A DNA stretch of 9,705 nt. It comes from an uncultured Eubacteriales bacterium. GTDB taxonomy: Bacteria; Bacillota; Clostridia; Oscillospirales; Oscillospiraceae. Location of the stretch: assembly GCA_905210385.1 (NCBI GenBank), contig CAJLWS010000040.1, forward strand, positions 1 to 9,705, in the 5' to 3' direction. The notes under the pieces were generated by a model. That model searched no databases. It was given only the letters and a program-made list of their open reading frames with translations, and was not told where the DNA came from. The translations under genes were made by a program, and so were the position numbers. Below are positions 6,549 to 9,705 of this stretch, piece by piece; within the stretch, counting starts at the first letter, position 1, and the number at the start of each line of letters is the position of its first letter.

Positions 6549-7781
6549 ATGAGAAGGCGAAAGGCCAAACGGGATCTGACCATTGAGCAGCAGCTTGCCC
6601 GGGGGCCCATTGACCTGCCCTTTCTGGCCCTGGTGCTGCTGCTGACGGTGATCGGACTGATCATGCTCCTGTCCGCCTCCTATGCCTCCGCTTACTACAA
6701 CTTGGAGTCTGGGGTGGACACCGGGGGCAACCCCTACTACTACTTTACCCGTCAGTTGGTGTTCGCCGTTATCGGTCTGGTGGCCATGTTTGTCATCACC
6801 AAGATAGACTACCAGTGGTTTCGGCTGCTGTCTATCCCTGCCATTCTGGCATCCATCGTCTTGCTGGCCCTGGTGCTCACTCCCATGGGGCGGTCCGGCG
6901 GCGGCGCCCAGCGTTGGATCAGCATTGCAGGCATCCGCTTCCAACCGCTGGAGTTGGCCAAGATCGCCATCATCATGTTCTTTGCAGCCCGGCTGTCAAA
7001 ACGAAACGACCAGCTCAAGGGCCCGCCGAAGAAGTGGAACCGCCACACTCCGGTGGGACGGATTGGGGAATTCCTGGACAAAATCGGCTTTCTGGAGCTG
7101 GTGCCCTACGGGGCGATCCTGCTGATCGTCCTATTCCTGCTGTATATGCAACCCCATATGTCGGGCATGATTCTGGTGCTTCTCTCCGCCGCAGCGGTGC
7201 TGTTCGCCTCAGGTATCCGGCTGTACTGGTTTTTCGGCGCGGGCGCCCTGGCCGGAAGCGCGCTGTGGTTTCTCATTACCCAGACAGAATACATGACCGC
7301 GCGGATCAACGCCTGGCTCAATCCACTCAGCGACTTGCGGGGAGACGGCTATCAGCTCTGGCAGTCCCAGATTGCCATCGGTTCTGGCGGCCTGCTGGGG
7401 GTAGGGCTGGGCAACAGCAGGCAGAAGTATATGTTTCTGCCTGAGGAGCACAATGACTTTATCTTCGCCATTGTCTGTGAGGAGCTGGGATTGGTAGGGG
7501 CCTGCCTGATCATTGCCCTGTTTGCCCTGCTTATCATCCGGGGATACTGGCTGGCTCTCCATGCCCGGGACCGATTCGGTACTCTGATGATTGTGGGTAT
7601 GACCACGCTCACCGCAGCCCAGGTACTGCTCAACATCGGCGTGGTCACCGGGACGCTACCAACCACCGGTATCTCTCTGCCCTTCTTCAGCTATGGTGGA
7701 ACCGCATTGGTGGTTCAGCTGGCCTCTATGGGAATCATTTTGGGAGTATCCCGGCAAATTGTGGCACCAAAGGCGGAGTAG
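6549..7781 (+). CDS. ftsW: SEDS-family peptidoglycan glycosyltransferase FtsW
   Basis: 410 residues from ATG 6549. A polytopic SEDS protein that polymerises lipid II at the septum together with the class B PBP. Seen: a basic cytoplasmic N-terminus; ten or so membrane segments; GGGAQRWISIAGIRFQPLELAK (Q121, R122, W123); GVGLGNSRQKYMFLPEEHNDFIFA with D303 at the position of the essential SEDS Asp; and LPFFSYGGTAL (from P378). A charged loop at about 150-178 (KRNDQLKGPPKK onward) separates two membrane segments, as in other FtsW/RodA proteins. GTG 6543 is in frame, but AAAGGAGG (6532-6539) is only 3 nt from it and 9 nt from ATG 6549. FtsW rather than RodA or SpoVE is inferred from cluster position beside ftsI, mraY and murG. 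Confidence 0.94.
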   Translation: MRRRKAKRDLTIEQQLARGPIDLPFLALVLLLTVIGLIMLLSASYASAYYNLESGVDTGGNPYYYFTRQLVFAVIGLVAMFVITKIDYQWFRLLSIPAILASIVLLALVLTPMGRSGGGAQRWISIAGIRFQPLELAKIAIIMFFAARLSKRNDQLKGPPKKWNRHTPVGRIGEFLDKIGFLELVPYGAILLIVLFLLYMQPHMSGMILVLLSAAAVLFASGIRLYWFFGAGALAGSALWFLITQTEYMTARINAWLNPLSDLRGDGYQLWQSQIAIGSGGLLGVGLGNSRQKYMFLPEEHNDFIFAIVCEELGLVGACLIIALFALLIIRGYWLALHARDRFGTLMIVGMTTLTAAQVLLNIGVVTGTLPTTGISLPFFSYGGTALVVQLASMGIILGVSRQIVAPKAE

Positions 7782-7794
7782 GAGCGTGAAGCGT

Positions 7795-8910
7795 ATGCGA
7801 GTGGTATTTACCTGCGGTGGGTCGGCGGGACATGTGAATCCGGCCCTGGCGGTGGCCCAAGTGTTCCAGGCCCATGACCCCGGCTGCGAGGTCTTATTCA
7901 TCGGGGCGGAGCGGGGGATGGAGCAGCGTTTGGTGAGCCAGGCGGGCTATCCCATCCGGACGGTGCAGGTGTCCACCTTCGAGCGGGCTTGGAGCCTCAA
8001 GGTGCTGCGCCACAACATCGGCAGCGCCGTCAAGGTGCCCATCGGAAGGCGTCAGGCGGCCAGGATCCTGCGGGATTTTCGGCCCGATCTGGTGGTGGGC
8101 ACCGGAGGATATGCCTCCTTCCCCGCCGTGCGGGAGGCGGCCCGGATGGGCATCCCCACCGCCATCCATGAGTCCAACGTCTATCCCGGTCTCACCACCC
8201 GGGCACTGGCAGACAAGGTGGACCTGGTGATGGTGGGGTTTCCCGAGGCGGCAAGCTACTATCAGAACGCCCGCCGGGTGGAGGTGACGGGTACTCCGGT
8301 GCGGGGGGAGTTCTTTACCCTGGACCGTACCCAGGCCCGACAGGTGCTGGGCCTGCCCGACAGTCAGCCCCTGGTGGTATCCTTCTGGGGCTCCCAGGGG
8401 GCGGGGCACATGAGCGCCCACACGGTGGACCTGGTGGAGCTGTGGGCATCGGAGGGGCGCCGGTTCCATTATATCCACGCCGCCGGCCGGGACTATGAGG
8501 ATATGAAAGAGGAACTGGCCCGGCGAAAAGTGTCGGTGACGGACAGCGAGGTGCGCCCCTATATCGATGATATGCCGGTGGTGATGGCGGCGGCCGACCT
8601 GGTGATCTGCCGGGCGGGGGCATCTACCCTGGGAGAGCTCACAGCTCTGGGCAAACCGGCCATCTTAGTGCCATCTCCCTTTGTAGCGGCCAACCACCAG
8701 TACAAGAACGCCAAAGTGCTGGCTGACCGGGGGGGCGCGGTGCTCATCGAGGAGAAGGACTGCACGGGGGAGAAGCTGTATCGCGCTGCTCTGGAGCTGC
8801 TGGCCGACGGCAGCCGCCGGGCAGCCATGGGCAGAGCGCTGAAGGAGCTGTCTGCCCCCCACGCTGCCCAGGACATCTATCAGGCGTTGATGGATATCCA
8901 AAAATCGTGA
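7795..8910 (+). CDS. murG: Lipid II synthase MurG (UDP-GlcNAc transferase)
   Basis: 371 residues from ATG 7795. A GT-B glycosyltransferase at the inner membrane face that adds GlcNAc to lipid I to give lipid II. Seen: the N-terminal glycine loop CGGSAGHVNPALA (G8-H13); GTGGYASFP (102-110); HESNVYPG (125-132); SFWGSQGAG (196-204); RAGASTLGE (273-281); and NHQYKNA near 300. The third motif is usually GGSQGA; here W198 replaces the first Gly. The start is not certain: GTG 7786 (GGAG 7775-7778, 7 nt away) would add VKR, while ATG 7795 (GGAG 7781-7784, 10 nt away) gives the common MurG opening MRVVFTCGG. The longer open frame back to 7693 lies inside ftsW and is not used. It follows the ftsW stop by 13 nt. 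Confidence 0.95.
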   Translation: MRVVFTCGGSAGHVNPALAVAQVFQAHDPGCEVLFIGAERGMEQRLVSQAGYPIRTVQVSTFERAWSLKVLRHNIGSAVKVPIGRRQAARILRDFRPDLVVGTGGYASFPAVREAARMGIPTAIHESNVYPGLTTRALADKVDLVMVGFPEAASYYQNARRVEVTGTPVRGEFFTLDRTQARQVLGLPDSQPLVVSFWGSQGAGHMSAHTVDLVELWASEGRRFHYIHAAGRDYEDMKEELARRKVSVTDSEVRPYIDDMPVVMAAADLVICRAGASTLGELTALGKPAILVPSPFVAANHQYKNAKVLADRGGAVLIEEKDCTGEKLYRAALELLADGSRRAAMGRALKELSAPHAAQDIYQALMDIQKS

Positions 8911-8952
8911 TTTCTTCAGGGATTTTTGAGGGAAAGGAACCCAATCCGCCTA

Positions 8953-8988
8953 TCCCACATAGGATGGAGCGATTTCATCCATGTGGGG
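8953..8988 (+). promoter_or_regulatory. Hairpin covering the murA ribosome binding site
   Basis: CCCACAT (8954-8960) pairs with ATGTGGG (8981-8987), and GGATG (8962-8966) with CATCC (8976-8980). One bulged A (8961) interrupts the stem and the loop has 9 nt, giving 12 Watson-Crick pairs plus a possible closing U-G pair (8953 with 8988). The right arm contains the GGGG part of the murA ribosome binding site GGGGAGG (8985-8991). The fold would hinder initiation on murA. No T tract follows, so it is not a terminator. That it acts as a regulatory switch is inference. Confidence 0.6.
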
Positions 8989-8998
8989 AGGCTTTGCC

Positions 8999-9705
8999 AT
9001 GAGCGTACTGGTGATCCGCGGGGGAAGGCCGCTGGAGGGGGAGCTCACCGTCCAGGGGGCCAAGAACAGCGTGCTGCCCATCCTGGCCGCCTGCCTGCTG
9101 GCGGGCGGGGAGGTGAGGCTTGCCAATTGTCCCCGGCTCACAGATGTGACAGCAGCGCTGGACATCCTACGGCATCTGGGCTGCCGGGTCCGGCAGGAGG
9201 GACATACCATTCTGGTGGATCCCAGCGGGGCGTCCGGCAGCTCTATCTCGGAGGCGCAGATGCGCGCCATGCGATCCTCCATCATTTTTCTCGGTCCCCT
9301 GATGGCCCGGACGGGCCAGGCCGATCTCACCTATCCCGGGGGATGTGAGCTGGGAGCCAGGCCCATCGACCTGCATCTGGCCGCCATCCGGGCTTTGGGC
9401 TGTCAGGTGATGGAGGAAGGAGAGGGAATCCGATGCCGGGGCAAGCCTACTGGGGGAGATGTGTGCCTCCCCATCCCCAGCGTGGGAGCTACGGAGAACG
9501 CCATGTTGTGTGCTGTGGGGGCCAAGGGTAACACCACCATTACCAACGCTGCCCGGGAGCCGGAAATTGTGGATCTCCAGGGGTTTCTGAACACCCTGGG
9601 TGCCCGGGTGCGAGGGGCGGGCAGCTCCACCGTCATGGTGGAGGGAAACCGAACCCTGTCTGGGGGAAGCTACTCCGTCATGGGGGACCGGATCGTGGCG
9701 GCCAC
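8999..9705 (+). CDS. murA: UDP-N-acetylglucosamine 1-carboxyvinyltransferase MurA (5' part)
   Basis: 235 complete codons; the gene runs past the right edge (full MurA is about 420 aa). It catalyses the first committed step of peptidoglycan synthesis, transfer of enolpyruvate from PEP to UDP-GlcNAc, in the cytosol. Seen: the opening MSVLVIRGGRPLEGELTVQG followed by A21-K22-N23, where the K22-N23 pair matches the conserved substrate-binding residues; RSSIIFLGPLMAR; and YPGGCELGARPIDLHL with C116, the loop cysteine that is the fosfomycin target, so no built-in resistance change is seen there. IPSVGATENAM and NAAREPEIVDLQGFLNTLGA are also typical. ATG 8999 follows GGGGAGG (8985-8991) by 7 nt; that site is partly within a hairpin. 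The 88-nt gap after murG is long for this cluster. Firmicutes often carry two murA paralogues, and I cannot tell which this is. Confidence 0.95.
   Translation, partial: MSVLVIRGGRPLEGELTVQGAKNSVLPILAACLLAGGEVRLANCPRLTDVTAALDILRHLGCRVRQEGHTILVDPSGASGSSISEAQMRAMRSSIIFLGPLMARTGQADLTYPGGCELGARPIDLHLAAIRALGCQVMEEGEGIRCRGKPTGGDVCLPIPSVGATENAMLCAVGAKGNTTITNAAREPEIVDLQGFLNTLGARVRGAGSSTVMVEGNRTLSGGSYSVMGDRIVAA

Noticed and set aside
5964..6944. 326-residue minus-strand open frame over mraY and ftsW
   Set aside because: Antisense shadow rich in His, Gln and Gly. Both + strand genes carry full family motifs.
7693..7794. N-terminal extension of murG back to 7693
   Set aside because: It lies inside ftsW and encodes Trp-rich non-family sequence. 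The MurG fold begins at MRVVFTCGG, with suitable start codons at 7786 or 7795.
8899..8928. A/T-rich inverted repeat CAAAAATC / GATTTTTG at the end of murG, as a terminator
   Set aside because: The 8-bp stem is weak, the loop is 14 nt and the T run is within the stem rather than after it.
8926..8956. Possible promoter before murA (TTGAGG and TATCCC)
   Set aside because: Poor match to both hexamers and a 19-bp spacer; not convincing.
8926..9348. + strand open frame of 140 codons across the start of murA
   Set aside because: Out of frame with the MurA sequence, which has all expected motifs from 8999 onward; its start has no ribosome binding site.

Overview
This window is the front part of a division and cell wall (dcw) cluster, all on the + strand, from a GC-rich, Gram-positive-type bacterium. 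The best guess is a gut-type clostridial lineage (Bacillota, Oscillospiraceae-like). The grounds are the dcw order mraZ-rsmH-ftsL-pbp, a class B penicillin-binding protein with two C-terminal PASTA repeats, strong AGGAGG-type ribosome binding sites, and high GC with strongly GC-biased third codon positions. The genus is inferred and cannot be fixed from the window.

Layout: bases 1-76 look like the 3' end of an unidentified upstream gene, closed by a strong intrinsic terminator (95-129). The non-coding stretch that follows carries an inverted repeat, a well-spaced promoter (TTGCAT-17 nt-TATACT) and a run of TGGAG boxes at 10-bp spacing that match the geometry of MraZ operators. Then come mraZ (division-cluster regulator), rsmH (16S rRNA methyltransferase), an ftsL-like divisome membrane protein, a PASTA-bearing FtsI/SpoVD-type transpeptidase, a 181-residue protein that looks like a stripped-down Mur ligase, mraY (lipid I synthase), ftsW (SEDS glycosyltransferase), murG (lipid II synthase) and the 5' 235 codons of murA, which runs off the right edge.

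Together these genes make peptidoglycan precursor (MurA, MraY, MurG), polymerise and crosslink it at the septum (FtsW with FtsI), and tie this to divisome assembly (FtsL). MraZ probably represses the whole unit through its own leader. Gaps are short and most starts have a good ribosome binding site, so one long transcript is likely. Two hairpins may tune it internally: a 13-bp perfect stem between ftsL and ftsI, and a stem before murA that covers the murA ribosome binding site.

The most unusual point is what is absent. The usual slots for murE and murF (between the pbp gene and mraY) and murD (between mraY and ftsW) hold no functional ligase. The only occupant is the small Mur-ligase-like ORF at 4951-5496, which lacks the P-loop lysine, the substrate-binding N-terminal domain and the C-terminal domain. 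It is the best candidate for something undescribed here. No mobile elements, CRISPR arrays, tRNA or rRNA genes were seen.
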